Origin: Methylocystis sp.
Lineage (GTDB): Bacteria > Pseudomonadota > Alphaproteobacteria > Rhizobiales > Beijerinckiaceae
Reading direction: 5' to 3'
DNA: 64,000 nt
NCBI RefSeq assembly: GCF_021731785.1
Contig: NZ_JAKFWS010000041.1
Coordinates: forward strand, 1-64,000
The notes below the pieces were generated by a model. That model ran no database searches. It was not told where the DNA came from and was given only the letters and a program-made list of their open reading frames with translations. Both the position numbers and the translations under genes were made by a program. Within the stretch, counting starts at the first letter, position 1; every line of letters starts with the position of its first letter. This document shows positions 56,180 to 64,000 of the stretch, piece after piece.

Positions 56180-58492
56180 TCATCTGCTAGCTGATGGATC
56201 GGTCGCCTTATCAAGGATTGCGAAATGTTCAGGCGAAATCTCTTTCATTATTTCGAAAAGCGTGGCCAAGACGTTTTGGGTTTCTGGAATAAGAGCCGGA
56301 TCAAATCCTCCCCCTGTTATATGGGACTGATCGTTGCAGAATTTATAAATTGCATCCAGCTTTTCCGCTGAGAACCCTTCACTCTTCAGTTGCTCCATCT
56401 TTTTGTAGGGGTTCTCCCCGCTCGGAACGCGAAACATGAGGAAGGAGTCCCAGACTTTCCGTGCGATGTTTGGAACAGGGTAGGCCCGCGTGATCGACCC
56501 ATCTTGCTCGGCTCGCATTTCCTTCAATTTGCCGAAAAGGTAGTGGTATTCGCTCTCGTACTTCCAGAGTTCCCTATCCATCTCCTCGATCACCGCGCGG
56601 CGCTGGTTGCCGTCGACGTAGTTCTTGATCATGAGATACCGAGCTCCTCCCGCGTTCTTCCGCCAATTCAGCAGAAGTTTCAGGAATTCAAAATTGTGGG
56701 TGAACACGAAGACCTGGCGGCAGCTGGATACAGCGTTCTTGAGAAAACTGAACGCCTGGTATAGCGAGTTCGAGTCCAGGCTCGATATAGGGTCGTCGAT
56801 CACCACGATCCCGTCTCGTTTGGAGAAGTGGCCATCGCCCAGATGCACGACAAAGTACACGAACGCTATGGCGGTTTTTTCCCCTTCGCTCAGGTGTAAG
56901 GCGGGACTATCGGCGCGCATAATGCGGTAACCGACTATCTTGTTCGTCTCGTCATCTGCTGAACCAGCTTCGAGAGTTTCAGGAATAAAGCTAAGCTCGG
57001 GGCGGCCGAGAAATGTCCGGAGTCCGCTATTGATCTGCTCGCAAGCCGCGTGGTCGGAGGAGATCTTCGAACGAGCATCTGCGATTCGACCCTGGATTTC
57101 TGTGATCTCTGCTTTGCGGAGAGATAGTTCTGCGCTCAAGCCGCTAAGCACAAGGTTACGCTTAGTAACGTCGTCGTAGATCGTGCTGAGGTAGTGATGC
57201 TTAAGCGCTTGAACCGACTTCTGCTGGACGCCGAGGAAGTCGCGTGACTTAGCGTTGTGCAGATCGATCACATCGATCGTCGCCTTGATGGCGTTGCCGA
57301 GCGGATTGGTATCAATAGACAGGTCAAAAGTGAGCGCTTCGGTAGTCCGAAGCTTCTTATCTTGGAGCGCTCGTCCAAGAGCTTCGATCTGTTTCAGAAG
57401 CGTCGACCGAGCGGCTTCTACCCGGGCAAGAGCGGACTCATAGGAACTCTGCAATTCTCGATAGAGGCGCGCCGGGTCGGGAGCCGAAAAATTTGAGAGA
57501 ATGCGGTGAACCTCTCGAAGGGAGATCAAGACATCATCAATCTCACGCTTCAGTTTCCTGTCTGAGTCGCTGAAATGCCGGGCCAACTGCGCTAGGCGCT
57601 CGGCTGAAATGAGATTTCCGCAGAATTCGCACGATGCGGAGTTATGGCGGGAGCGAATCGATAAGCCCGTTTCGATCCACTCTGAAATGTCAGGGTTTTC
57701 AGCTAGGCGATGTAGGATCTCGCTCTCGACCGTAATGCCGCTCAATCGGCGCGCCTGATCGCAGATATCCCGAGCGACCGGCAAGATAGAATTACGACGC
57801 CCGCCGTAATCCATATCTGGCAGCGAAAGTTGCTCCACGTCCGCAAGCATTTCCTGTTTAAGAGCTAAGACGTGGGCCTCCCGCTGCTCGTCGGTAAGCA
57901 GCTCCGGCTCGGACATCTGGGCGAAATCCTTTTTCGCATCGGGAGCGCGATAGGTGCGTGAGGCAGCAAGGCTTCCGGCAACCGCAGCTCCGATCGTCTT
58001 CGCGATCTCGGTGAACGCGGTTTCGTTCCTGCGCTCCTCCTGCCTAGCCTTTTCCTCTATGGCCTTCAGTTCTCGAATTTTGCCAATCTTGTTCCGATCC
58101 CGAGGATCTCCATTGAGAAGCAAGTCGTCCTGTTCGATCTGGGCAGCAAGCTTCTTATTGTCTTCGCCGAGCAAGATGGATATCGAATTCGCGGAGGATT
58201 CCAGGACGCGGACATTCCGTTGGATGTAGTCTTGATTGAAGACCCGCACCGGGAACGGGAATCGATCGGATTCACTGAAAACGGAACCTGCTGAATCCTC
58301 GATGACGTACTCTAGCTCATCAAGGCGTTCGCCGCTCGCCGCCGCGCCAAAAAGGCGAGTCAATGTTGTCTTGCCGCAGCCGTTCCAGCCGTAAATTAAA
58401 TTGAAGGCTTGGAAACTCGGGGTAGCGGGCGACCAAGAGAAATCCGCGAAGACGAGGCCGAGGTTTTTTATCCGATTGATTTTCGACAACAT
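56180..58492 (-). CDS. AAA_13 family ATPase, PrrC/RloC-like
   Basis: The 770-residue protein has Walker A YGWNGCGKTTLTRLFG (about 34-49), central coiled coils with a CEFC zinc-hook-like motif (about 288-291), the ABC-type signature LHLSEGEKTAIAF (about 532) and Walker B GIVVIDDPISSLDSNSLY (about 562). This is the AAA_13 layout of the anticodon nucleases RloC and PrrC. The C-terminal NIARKVWDSFLMF and FCNDQSH could align with the PrrC Arg-Glu-His triad, with Asp in place of Glu (about R677, D681, H724). The product may cleave tRNA on phage or restriction stress; this is inference. It ends 11 bp from the iterons and is near a type I restriction locus. Confidence 0.78.
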   Translation of the reverse strand: MLSKINRIKNLGLVFADFSWSPATPSFQAFNLIYGWNGCGKTTLTRLFGAAASGERLDELEYVIEDSAGSVFSESDRFPFPVRVFNQDYIQRNVRVLESSANSISILLGEDNKKLAAQIEQDDLLLNGDPRDRNKIGKIRELKAIEEKARQEERRNETAFTEIAKTIGAAVAGSLAASRTYRAPDAKKDFAQMSEPELLTDEQREAHVLALKQEMLADVEQLSLPDMDYGGRRNSILPVARDICDQARRLSGITVESEILHRLAENPDISEWIETGLSIRSRHNSASCEFCGNLISAERLAQLARHFSDSDRKLKREIDDVLISLREVHRILSNFSAPDPARLYRELQSSYESALARVEAARSTLLKQIEALGRALQDKKLRTTEALTFDLSIDTNPLGNAIKATIDVIDLHNAKSRDFLGVQQKSVQALKHHYLSTIYDDVTKRNLVLSGLSAELSLRKAEITEIQGRIADARSKISSDHAACEQINSGLRTFLGRPELSFIPETLEAGSADDETNKIVGYRIMRADSPALHLSEGEKTAIAFVYFVVHLGDGHFSKRDGIVVIDDPISSLDSNSLYQAFSFLKNAVSSCRQVFVFTHNFEFLKLLLNWRKNAGGARYLMIKNYVDGNQRRAVIEEMDRELWKYESEYHYLFGKLKEMRAEQDGSITRAYPVPNIARKVWDSFLMFRVPSGENPYKKMEQLKSEGFSAEKLDAIYKFCNDQSHITGGGFDPALIPETQNVLATLFEIMKEISPEHFAILDKATDPSASR

Positions 58493-58676
58493 AATACAGC
58501 GTACTCGAATAAGTTATTCGACCGGGGCGGAATATATCGTGGAATAGACTGCACTTTAAGAAACTTGCTGAACACGCGCAAGCTGCGTCGGCGGCGCGCT
58601 ATTTACCGAGTCGACGAGGCACGTAGATCGGGACTATAACCCCTGCCGATGTTCGTGACATGCAGGCTCTTGAGGA

Positions 58677-60155
58677 TTATCGGTCGACGCGCCATTGGGC
58701 GAGCGTCTTGATTTTGGAGGTGTGACGCTGGGCAGTGATCTGATCGCGCTTGCGTTCGAACATCGTCTTGCGGAGTGACCCGGAGAAGGATGCCGACTGC
58801 GCGGTCGCGGCTTTCTCAATGGCGTTGCGTTCGGCGCGGGAGAGCGTCTTGAAGATGTGTCGCGCCTGCGAGCGGCGATAGACCTCGTAGGCGGCGCGCT
58901 CGTCTTCAGCCTGTCGCTCCTGGGATGCCTTCGCCTCGGCCTTCTTCATTGCCGCCCGTGCGCTCCTGCCCGATAGGTAGCCGGCGAGATACTGGCGGAC
59001 GCCGCCGAGGGTCTGCACGTCGAACTTGGTGCGCTTCGCCTCGGCGAGCGCATAGTCGAAGAAGGCGGGCATCTCCTCGAAGCCGATCTGGGCAAGAAGG
59101 CTCTTGGCGGTCTCGACTTCCTTGGAACTGACATAGGCCTGCGACTCGACCTTGCGGCCGGTGCGCTTCTCGACGAAGAGGTAGGCGACGCGCAGCGGCT
59201 CTGCGACACTGCGCTGGTCGTTGGCGAAGTCCCACTGCAATTCGCCCTGTGACCGGTTGCGGTAGAAGCGATCATAGTCGCGGAAGAAGCCCGCCCCCGG
59301 CCGGAAGGCGATGACGAATCCGGCCTCGTCCCCTTTGGCCTTGGTGATGCGGAAAGAGGACAGGAAGCGGGTGGCGATGAGCTGCTCAAGATGCGGCCCG
59401 AGCCGCTCCTGGATCTTCGACACGTGCTTCACCGTGGCCAGCCCCCCGAGCCATTCGAGGCACATGTCGTCGTAGCGCTTCTGGAACTCCAGCTTCGTCC
59501 GGTTGCGGCCGTCGTACAGATTGGCGAAATGGAAGAAGGCGCGCATGTAAAGGGCCTGGCCAATGGTGCCCAACTCCTGCATCAGGGTGAAGTTGAGGCA
59601 GGTGAAATGATCCTCCCCAAGCGACCGGACGATCGGCTCTGCCAGGGTAATGGTGCAGGCCTCGATCGGGTCGCTGGCGAACTCGCGCCGCTCGATGAGT
59701 ATCTCGGGGAAGATATTGAACGAGTGCTCGACGTGCCGGCCGTTCTCCTTTTTGAAATGGGTGCGGATGAACGTGTAGTGAATCTGGTGCAAGGCGCGGG
59801 CGAGCTGTTCGCTGTCGCGGCCGCCCCACTCCTTACGGCCGATGAGCCGGCCGATCTCCCGCCGGGTGAAGGAGATTTCGTTGCGGATGGGTCGACCGTA
59901 GTCGGAGTGCTTCTTGAGGAGCGCGACGAATATCTTATGCGCCAAGGGGCCTGGCTGCCCGAGCCTTGGGTCGGGGCGGATGGTGATGTGCCGCTCGGTC
60001 TCGCCCCGGCGCAAACGTATCTCGTCGGTGTGCTTCCCGGCCGCCCGGTGATCGTGACAGAAGAGCGCGCCGGCGACGCGCAGTAGGGTGCTCTCCATGA
60101 AGAGTTTTTCTTCGGTCGGGGTTTGCAGCTCCTCCTTGCTGTCGGTTGCGCGCAT
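58677..60155 (-). CDS. repA: Plasmid replication initiator protein A (RPA type)
   Basis: The 492-residue protein shows the RPA initiator pattern: HITIRPDPRLGQPGPLAHKI, SFTRREIGRLIGRKEWGG, FNIFPEILIERREFAS and FCHDHRAAGKHTDEIR near the N-terminus, consistent with tandem winged-helix domains. The C-terminal third is basic and helical. It should bind the iterons and open the origin. ATG 60155 is used; a GTG at 60212 would add 19 residues but lacks a ribosome site. A CTGTCGCGACAG palindrome lies upstream of it. The HTH protein gene precedes it on the same strand. Confidence 0.85.
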   Translation of the reverse strand: MRATDSKEELQTPTEEKLFMESTLLRVAGALFCHDHRAAGKHTDEIRLRRGETERHITIRPDPRLGQPGPLAHKIFVALLKKHSDYGRPIRNEISFTRREIGRLIGRKEWGGRDSEQLARALHQIHYTFIRTHFKKENGRHVEHSFNIFPEILIERREFASDPIEACTITLAEPIVRSLGEDHFTCLNFTLMQELGTIGQALYMRAFFHFANLYDGRNRTKLEFQKRYDDMCLEWLGGLATVKHVSKIQERLGPHLEQLIATRFLSSFRITKAKGDEAGFVIAFRPGAGFFRDYDRFYRNRSQGELQWDFANDQRSVAEPLRVAYLFVEKRTGRKVESQAYVSSKEVETAKSLLAQIGFEEMPAFFDYALAEAKRTKFDVQTLGGVRQYLAGYLSGRSARAAMKKAEAKASQERQAEDERAAYEVYRRSQARHIFKTLSRAERNAIEKAATAQSASFSGSLRKTMFERKRDQITAQRHTSKIKTLAQWRVDR

Positions 60156-60190
60156 ATCCTCGAAGTATAGCCTGCGACAGCCGTCGTTCC

Positions 60191-60202
60191 CTGTCGCGAC
60201 AG
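60191..60202. promoter_or_regulatory. 12-bp palindrome upstream of the initiator gene
   Basis: CTGTCGCGACAG is a perfect palindrome 36 bp before the repA ATG and 22 bp after the HTH gene stop. It contains the same TGTCGCG core as the phased array inside the HTH gene, so it is a good candidate operator for that protein. Confidence 0.55.
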
Positions 60203-60224
60203 GCCGCGACACTGTGGAGAACTC

Positions 60225-60896
60225 TTACTGCTGATGCTGCTGCGGGAACTGCTGCGACGCCTGGTGCGGGTCTGGCGATCCGAGCAACGGTGCCAGCATC
60301 CGCTGCAACCCGCCGATGAGCACGTTGGTCTCTCGGCTGCGCTCGGTTAGTTCCTTGATTTGCGCGTCCTTGGTTGAGACCTGTCCGCGTAAAAAGTCGA
60401 CCTCGCTTTCGAGGCGGGCGACATAGCGCGTGTCGGCGTCGGTTGTCGCGACCTGTCGCGGCTTGTCGTCACTTGTCGCGGCTGCTGTCGCACCTTGTCG
60501 CTCGGCATTTCCTAGGTTTTCATCGTGCATGTCGCCGCTTGTCGCGTCATGTCGCGGCACGTCGTGGCCTGTCGCTGCTTCCTGTCGTGGCCTGTCGTGG
60601 CTCGAAACGCCAGTATTATCGACCGCGAACGGTCGCGACATGTCGCGACTTGTCGCGTCATTGATTTCCTGAACATAGGCGATGTGCTTGTCGAGCGACG
60701 CCGGTGAGATGAGATATTTCTCGCCGAAAGGGGTTTCGATCAGCCGGGCTTCAAGGTGGCCTTTGGCGCAATAGCGCTGCACGCTGCGGGGCGTCCGGGG
60801 GAGCCCGGCGCGGGCATATCGCTCCAAGGCCTCGTCGATGGTGAGCGTAAAGTCCGTGTCGAGGCTTGTCGCGACATGTCGCGGCTGGTCGTCCAT
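60225..60896 (-). CDS. HTH/coiled-coil DNA-binding protein, probable replication or partition regulator
   Basis: The 223-residue protein has an N-terminal MerR/excisionase-like HTH (about 15-75; TIDEALERYARAGLPRTPRS then RYCAKGHLEARLIETPFGEK), a low-complexity polar middle (about 79-150) encoded by phased TGTCG repeats, a coiled coil (about 150-195; ARLESEVDFLRGQVSTKDAQ) and a Gln-rich tail. HTH-plus-coiled-coil proteins next to repA often control replication or partition (KfrA-like). Its own gene is full of sites like those upstream of repA, so it probably binds there; this is inference. Confidence 0.65.
   Translation of the reverse strand: MDDQPRHVATSLDTDFTLTIDEALERYARAGLPRTPRSVQRYCAKGHLEARLIETPFGEKYLISPASLDKHIAYVQEINDATSRDMSRPFAVDNTGVSSHDRPRQEAATGHDVPRHDATSGDMHDENLGNAERQGATAAATSDDKPRQVATTDADTRYVARLESEVDFLRGQVSTKDAQIKELTERSRETNVLIGGLQRMLAPLLGSPDPHQASQQFPQQHQQ
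60443..60656. repeat. Helically phased decamer array (TGTCG core) inside a coding sequence
   Basis: On the plus strand, YTGTCGCGRC-like units start at 60444, 454, 464, 474, 486, 496, then 530, 540, 550, 560, 570, 583, 593, then 631, 641, 651. Almost every step is exactly 10 bp, that is, one helical turn. Some units are variants (GTCGTG, CGTCG, GGTCG). Another three, at 60867, 60877 and 60887, mark the start of the same gene. Because 10 is not a multiple of three, the units fall in all reading frames and encode different residues, indicating selection on DNA. Confidence 0.88.
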
Positions 60897-61057
60897 GGGG
60901 GAATGATACCCCGGCTCCTTCCACGCCTCGCCGGGTTATCCCCAAGACGTGCAACCAATTCAGAGAGGGCGAGCTAGGATACAGGGCGCGTGTAGGTTGG
61001 CAACTAAACAGGCCGGGTGTAGATGGACGACAAATATATTCAGAGTAGTATGGCGAT

Positions 61058-63412
61058 ATGCTGACAGAGGCCGATACGTGCCGCAAACTCGTAGTACCAA
61101 AGTTGACTGCTGCGGGTTGGGATTCTGACCCACATTCAATTGCGGAACAGCGGAGCATCACTGATGGGAGAATTGTTCCCGTCGGGCAGGGGTTCGTTCG
61201 TAAAGCGCCGAAGCGTGTCGATTTTCTTCTGCGCTATACGAGAGATTTTTCATTGGGCGTTGTTGAAGCAAAGGCCGGTTACCGGACAGCGGCCGACGGT
61301 ATGCAACAGGCGAAGCAATATGCAGAGATGCTTGGACTGAAATTCGCCTATGCGACGAACGGTCATGAGATTCTCGAATACGACTACACGACTGGCCTTG
61401 AAACGAAAGTCGACACTTTTCCAACACCGGCTGACCTTTGGAAGCGATACCGCGCGGCGAATGGATTGAGCGACGACTCCACGGCCGAACGGCTTGTGAG
61501 TCCCTACAACCACACAGCCGGTCTCAAAGAGCGGTACTACCAGGAGATTGCGATCAATCGCGCGGTTGAGGCGATCCTCAAAGGCCAGCGACGAACGCTC
61601 CTCACAATGGCGACGGGCACCGGCAAGACGACGGTAGCCCTGCAAATTTGCTGGAAACTTTGGTCTTCGCGGTGGAATAGAACTGGGGAGCATCGCCGGC
61701 CACGCGTTCTTTTCCTCGCGGATCGTAATATCCTGGTTGATGACCCGAAAGATAAGGATTTCGCGGTGTTTGGCGACGCGCGCCACAAGATCGAAGGTGG
61801 TGATATCGTCATGAGCCGCGAGATGTATTTTGCGACCTATCAAGCACTCGCAGAAGACAGCAATCGGGAAGGCAAATTCCGCGCTTATCCGCCCGATTTC
61901 TTCGATCTTATTATCATCGACGAATGTCATCGAGGCAGCGCGCGCGACACGAGCTCGTGGCGCAATATTCTCAATTATTTTGAGCCTGCCTTTAAACTCG
62001 GTCTGACGGCGACGCCGCTTCGCGACGACAGCCGTGACACATACCGATACTTCGGAAATCCGCTTTACGAGTACAGTCTGCGCCAAGGCATAGACGATGG
62101 CTTTCTGGCCCCGTATCGGGTGCATCGGGTTATCACTGAATGGGATGCTGCCGGGTGGCGGCCCAGTAAGGATGATGTTGACCGCTACGGCCGCCCGATC
62201 CCTGATGATGAATACGAGACGAAGGATTTTGAGCGGGCGGTGGCACTGCGCGCCCGCACGGAAGCGATAGCCCGCCATCTCACGGACTTTTTGAAAGGGA
62301 GCGATCGGTTCGCGAAGACAATAGTCTTCTGCGTCGACCAAGAACATGCAAGCGAAATGAGAACGGCGCTAAGCAACCTCAACGCTGATCTCGTTAAGCA
62401 ATATCCCGACTATGTGTGCCGAGTGACGGCGGATGAGGGGGACATAGGGCGGGGTCATCTCGCGAATTTTCAGGATTTAGAGAAGAATACGCCTGTAATC
62501 CTCACTACATCGCAATTGCTGACGACGGGGGTGAACGCGCCAACCTGCAAGAACATAGCCCTTGCGCGGATCGTCGGTTCGATGAGTGAATTTAAACAGA
62601 TTATCGGGCGCGGAACCCGTGTGCGGGATGACTACGGAAAACTGTGGTTCAATATCGTCGACTACACAGGGTCGGCGACGCGTCTCTTTGCCGATCCGGA
62701 CTTCGATGGCGATCCCGTGCGTCTCACTGAGGAAGAAATCGACCACGAAGGCGAAGTCACGGCGACACGCGAGACAGCGACGGAAGAGCCAGCGGATCAA
62801 GAAGAGCGGCCCGTCATAATTGAGCCGCCTGCGGAGGAACGGCGGAAGTTTTATTTTGATGGAGGACAGGTCGAGGTTGCGGCGCACCTCGTGTATGAGC
62901 TGGATCCGAATGGCAGGCAACTGCGCGTCGTTCGGTATACCGACTATGCTGCCGACGCGGTTCGGACACTTTGCCGAGACGCCATCGATTTGCGGAACAA
63001 GTGGGGTAACGTAACGCAGCGTGCGGAAATCATAGAGGCGCTGAAGGATCGGGGGGTCAGTTTTGAACAACTGGCCGAAGAGCTCAAACAGGGGGAGGCT
63101 GACCCTTTCGATCTGCTGTGTCATCTTGCGTTCAATGCGCCACTCAAAACGCGACGCGAACGAGCGCAACAGCTCAAGGCGAACAAGCCCGACCTTTTCG
63201 CGCGATACTCACCCGAGGCGCGAGTCATCCTTGAAGAGCTCCTTGAGAAATACGCGGAACATGGCGACGCGCAATTCGTGCTACCGGATGTGCTGCATGT
63301 GCCGCCGATTTCCGACCATGGGCAGGTAGCTGAAATTGTCCGTTATTTCGGCGGCGCGGATCAAATGCGCATAGCCGTAACCAACTTACAGAATGAACTC
63401 TATGCCGCCTAA
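61058..63412 (+). CDS. hsdR: Type I restriction endonuclease, R subunit
   Basis: The 784-residue protein has an N-terminal PD-(D/E)XK nuclease (D55 in KRVDFLL, E70 and K72 in VVEAKAG) followed by SF2 helicase motifs: Walker A MATGTGKTT (about 184), DECH box IIIDECHRG (about 288), motif III GLTATPL and motif VI IIGRGTRVRDD. The C-terminal HsdR region (EcoEI-type) binds the methylase complex. It is in the type I-B/EcoEI group by length and motifs. It is divergent from the HTH gene, with 161 bp between starts, and overlaps hsdM by 11 bp. Confidence 0.93.
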   Translation: MLTEADTCRKLVVPKLTAAGWDSDPHSIAEQRSITDGRIVPVGQGFVRKAPKRVDFLLRYTRDFSLGVVEAKAGYRTAADGMQQAKQYAEMLGLKFAYATNGHEILEYDYTTGLETKVDTFPTPADLWKRYRAANGLSDDSTAERLVSPYNHTAGLKERYYQEIAINRAVEAILKGQRRTLLTMATGTGKTTVALQICWKLWSSRWNRTGEHRRPRVLFLADRNILVDDPKDKDFAVFGDARHKIEGGDIVMSREMYFATYQALAEDSNREGKFRAYPPDFFDLIIIDECHRGSARDTSSWRNILNYFEPAFKLGLTATPLRDDSRDTYRYFGNPLYEYSLRQGIDDGFLAPYRVHRVITEWDAAGWRPSKDDVDRYGRPIPDDEYETKDFERAVALRARTEAIARHLTDFLKGSDRFAKTIVFCVDQEHASEMRTALSNLNADLVKQYPDYVCRVTADEGDIGRGHLANFQDLEKNTPVILTTSQLLTTGVNAPTCKNIALARIVGSMSEFKQIIGRGTRVRDDYGKLWFNIVDYTGSATRLFADPDFDGDPVRLTEEEIDHEGEVTATRETATEEPADQEERPVIIEPPAEERRKFYFDGGQVEVAAHLVYELDPNGRQLRVVRYTDYAADAVRTLCRDAIDLRNKWGNVTQRAEIIEALKDRGVSFEQLAEELKQGEADPFDLLCHLAFNAPLKTRRERAQQLKANKPDLFARYSPEARVILEELLEKYAEHGDAQFVLPDVLHVPPISDHGQVAEIVRYFGGADQMRIAVTNLQNELYAA

Positions 63413-64000
63413 ACCGAAAAATGCAAAAAGTGAGGTAAAGCTCACGACCACGCAATCGTTAGGCAGCCTCCTTAAGTCCGCGCGCGACATGATGCGGAAG
63501 GATAAGGGGCTGAACGGCGATCTTGACCGGCTGCCTCTGCTCACTTGGATCATGTTCCTAAAGTTCTTGGATGACCTTGAGACGCAGCGCGAAGAGGAAG
63601 CAACGCTCGCCGGAAAGGCATTCCGACCGGCAATCGATGCGCCTTATCGGTGGCGTGATTGGGCGGCAAATCCGCAAGGAATTACGGGCGACGAGCTCTT
63701 GGCGTTCATCAACCAGGACGAAGCTGTCCTGCCCAACGGCAAGCGTGGTCTTGGCCTTTTCGCCTATCTGCGGCAGTTAACGAGCTCGAACGGCGACAAT
63801 CGCCGGGATGTCATCGCGACGGTCTTCCGCGGCGTCGATAATCGCATGAAGAGCGGCTATTTGTTGCGAGACGTGATCAACAAAATCGGGGGTATTCATT
63901 TCACATCGAGCGAAGAGCTCCACACGCTCGGAGCGCTTTACGAGTCTATGTTGCGCGAAATGCGCGACGCAGCCGGCGATTCCGGGGAATTCTACACGCC
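63402..64000 (+). CDS. hsdM: Type I restriction methyltransferase, M subunit (partial, cut by the window end)
   Basis: From ATG 63402 the frame is open to the window end (599 bases). It encodes the HsdM N-terminal helical domain (SLGSLLKSARDMMRKDKGLN, LLTWIMFLKFLDDLE, then LRDVINKIGGIHFTSSEELH) up to the start of the GEFYTP motif that leads into the SAM-binding N6-adenine methylase. HsdM partners with HsdS, which is expected further right. It overlaps hsdR by 11 bases in another frame, so the two are coupled. Confidence 0.92.
   Translation, partial: MPPKPKNAKSEVKLTTTQSLGSLLKSARDMMRKDKGLNGDLDRLPLLTWIMFLKFLDDLETQREEEATLAGKAFRPAIDAPYRWRDWAANPQGITGDELLAFINQDEAVLPNGKRGLGLFAYLRQLTSSNGDNRRDVIATVFRGVDNRMKSGYLLRDVINKIGGIHFTSSEELHTLGALYESMLREMRDAAGDSGEFYT

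Larger units (their letters stand above)
34950..64000. mobile_element. Integrated plasmid/ICE-like element at tRNA-Phe, right end outside the window
   Basis: Everything to the right of the tRNA differs from the core left part: tyrosine recombinase at the tRNA, hypothetical accessory genes, two VirD4/HerA-like ATPases, Replic_Relax, ArdC, DUF3768, RepA-type initiator with iterons, a type I restriction locus, and patchy base composition (one 7.7-kb segment of clearly lower GC). The left boundary is set inside the tRNA 3' end by inference; no second copy of the tRNA 3' segment was seen before 64,000. No relaxase or VirB-type genes occur in the visible part. Confidence 0.8.

Noticed and set aside
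60443-60656. CRISPR array
   Set aside because: Units are 10 bp without spacers and lie within a coding sequence; no cas genes are present.
60946-60954. DnaA box TTATCCCCA
   Set aside because: One mismatch to the consensus, single copy, and distant from the iterons; chance occurrence is likely.

Overview
The window looks like the chromosome of a GC-rich alphaproteobacterium, probably Hyphomicrobiales (a Methylocystaceae/Beijerinckiaceae-like methylotroph would fit, but no methane-oxidation gene is present to prove it). The basis is the phaA-phaB-phaR polyhydroxybutyrate cluster, the alphaproteobacterial-type ParE, an HWE-family histidine kinase, a BTLCP-type cysteine peptidase, and several intergenic palindromic repeats of the kind common in this order.

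Positions 1-34,906 are ordinary core genome: a 14-bp tandem array at the left edge; a flippase-like membrane protein; PHB synthesis and its regulator; YchF GTPase; an L,D-transpeptidase; a four-gene ABC uptake operon (NMT1/THI5-type binding protein, ATPase, permease, acetyltransferase) with start/stop overlaps; a membrane alpha/beta hydrolase; a frameshifted DUF6790 gene; parE; an HWE kinase; DUF2252; a Nudix hydrolase with a lipoprotein; argJ; a parvulin; glnE; a DUF815 ATPase; nth; DUF2244; DedA; glyoxalase; a CDF transporter; xseB; a DUF2235 hydrolase; a BTLCP peptidase; and a gamma-class carbonic anhydrase.

At 34,907-34,982 a complete tRNA-Phe(GAA) marks the left end of an integrated element that runs past the right edge (at least 29 kb). 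Next to the tRNA are a tyrosine recombinase and, overlapping it upstream, a second recombinase-like protein that has lost both catalytic arginines and carries a C-terminal excisionase-like HTH. Then comes a tight five-gene operon (signal-peptide membrane protein, coiled-coil protein, VirD4/HerA-like ATPase with a 200-residue Ser/Thr-rich insert, Replic_Relax protein, small Ser/Thr-rich protein). DUF3768 and ArdC-type anti-restriction genes follow. A strikingly lower-GC cassette at 45.9-53.7 kb holds a 2,339-residue SpvB/FG-GAP/RHS protein and two small membrane proteins directly downstream of it.

The rest of the element is plasmid-like: a second VirD4/HerA-like ATPase; a non-coding origin-like region ending in four iterons spaced exactly 22 bp; an AAA_13 (PrrC/RloC-like) ATPase; a RepA-type initiator; and an HTH/coiled-coil protein whose own gene contains about 16 copies of a TGTCG-core motif phased at 10 bp. 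Divergent from these is a type I restriction locus (hsdR complete, hsdM cut by the window end). No relaxase, VirB-type secretion genes or right attachment site lie in the window. The element is best read as an integrated plasmid or ICE-like hybrid with replication, mobilisation-type ATPases, defence (restriction, possible anticodon nuclease), anti-restriction and an RHS effector-like cassette.
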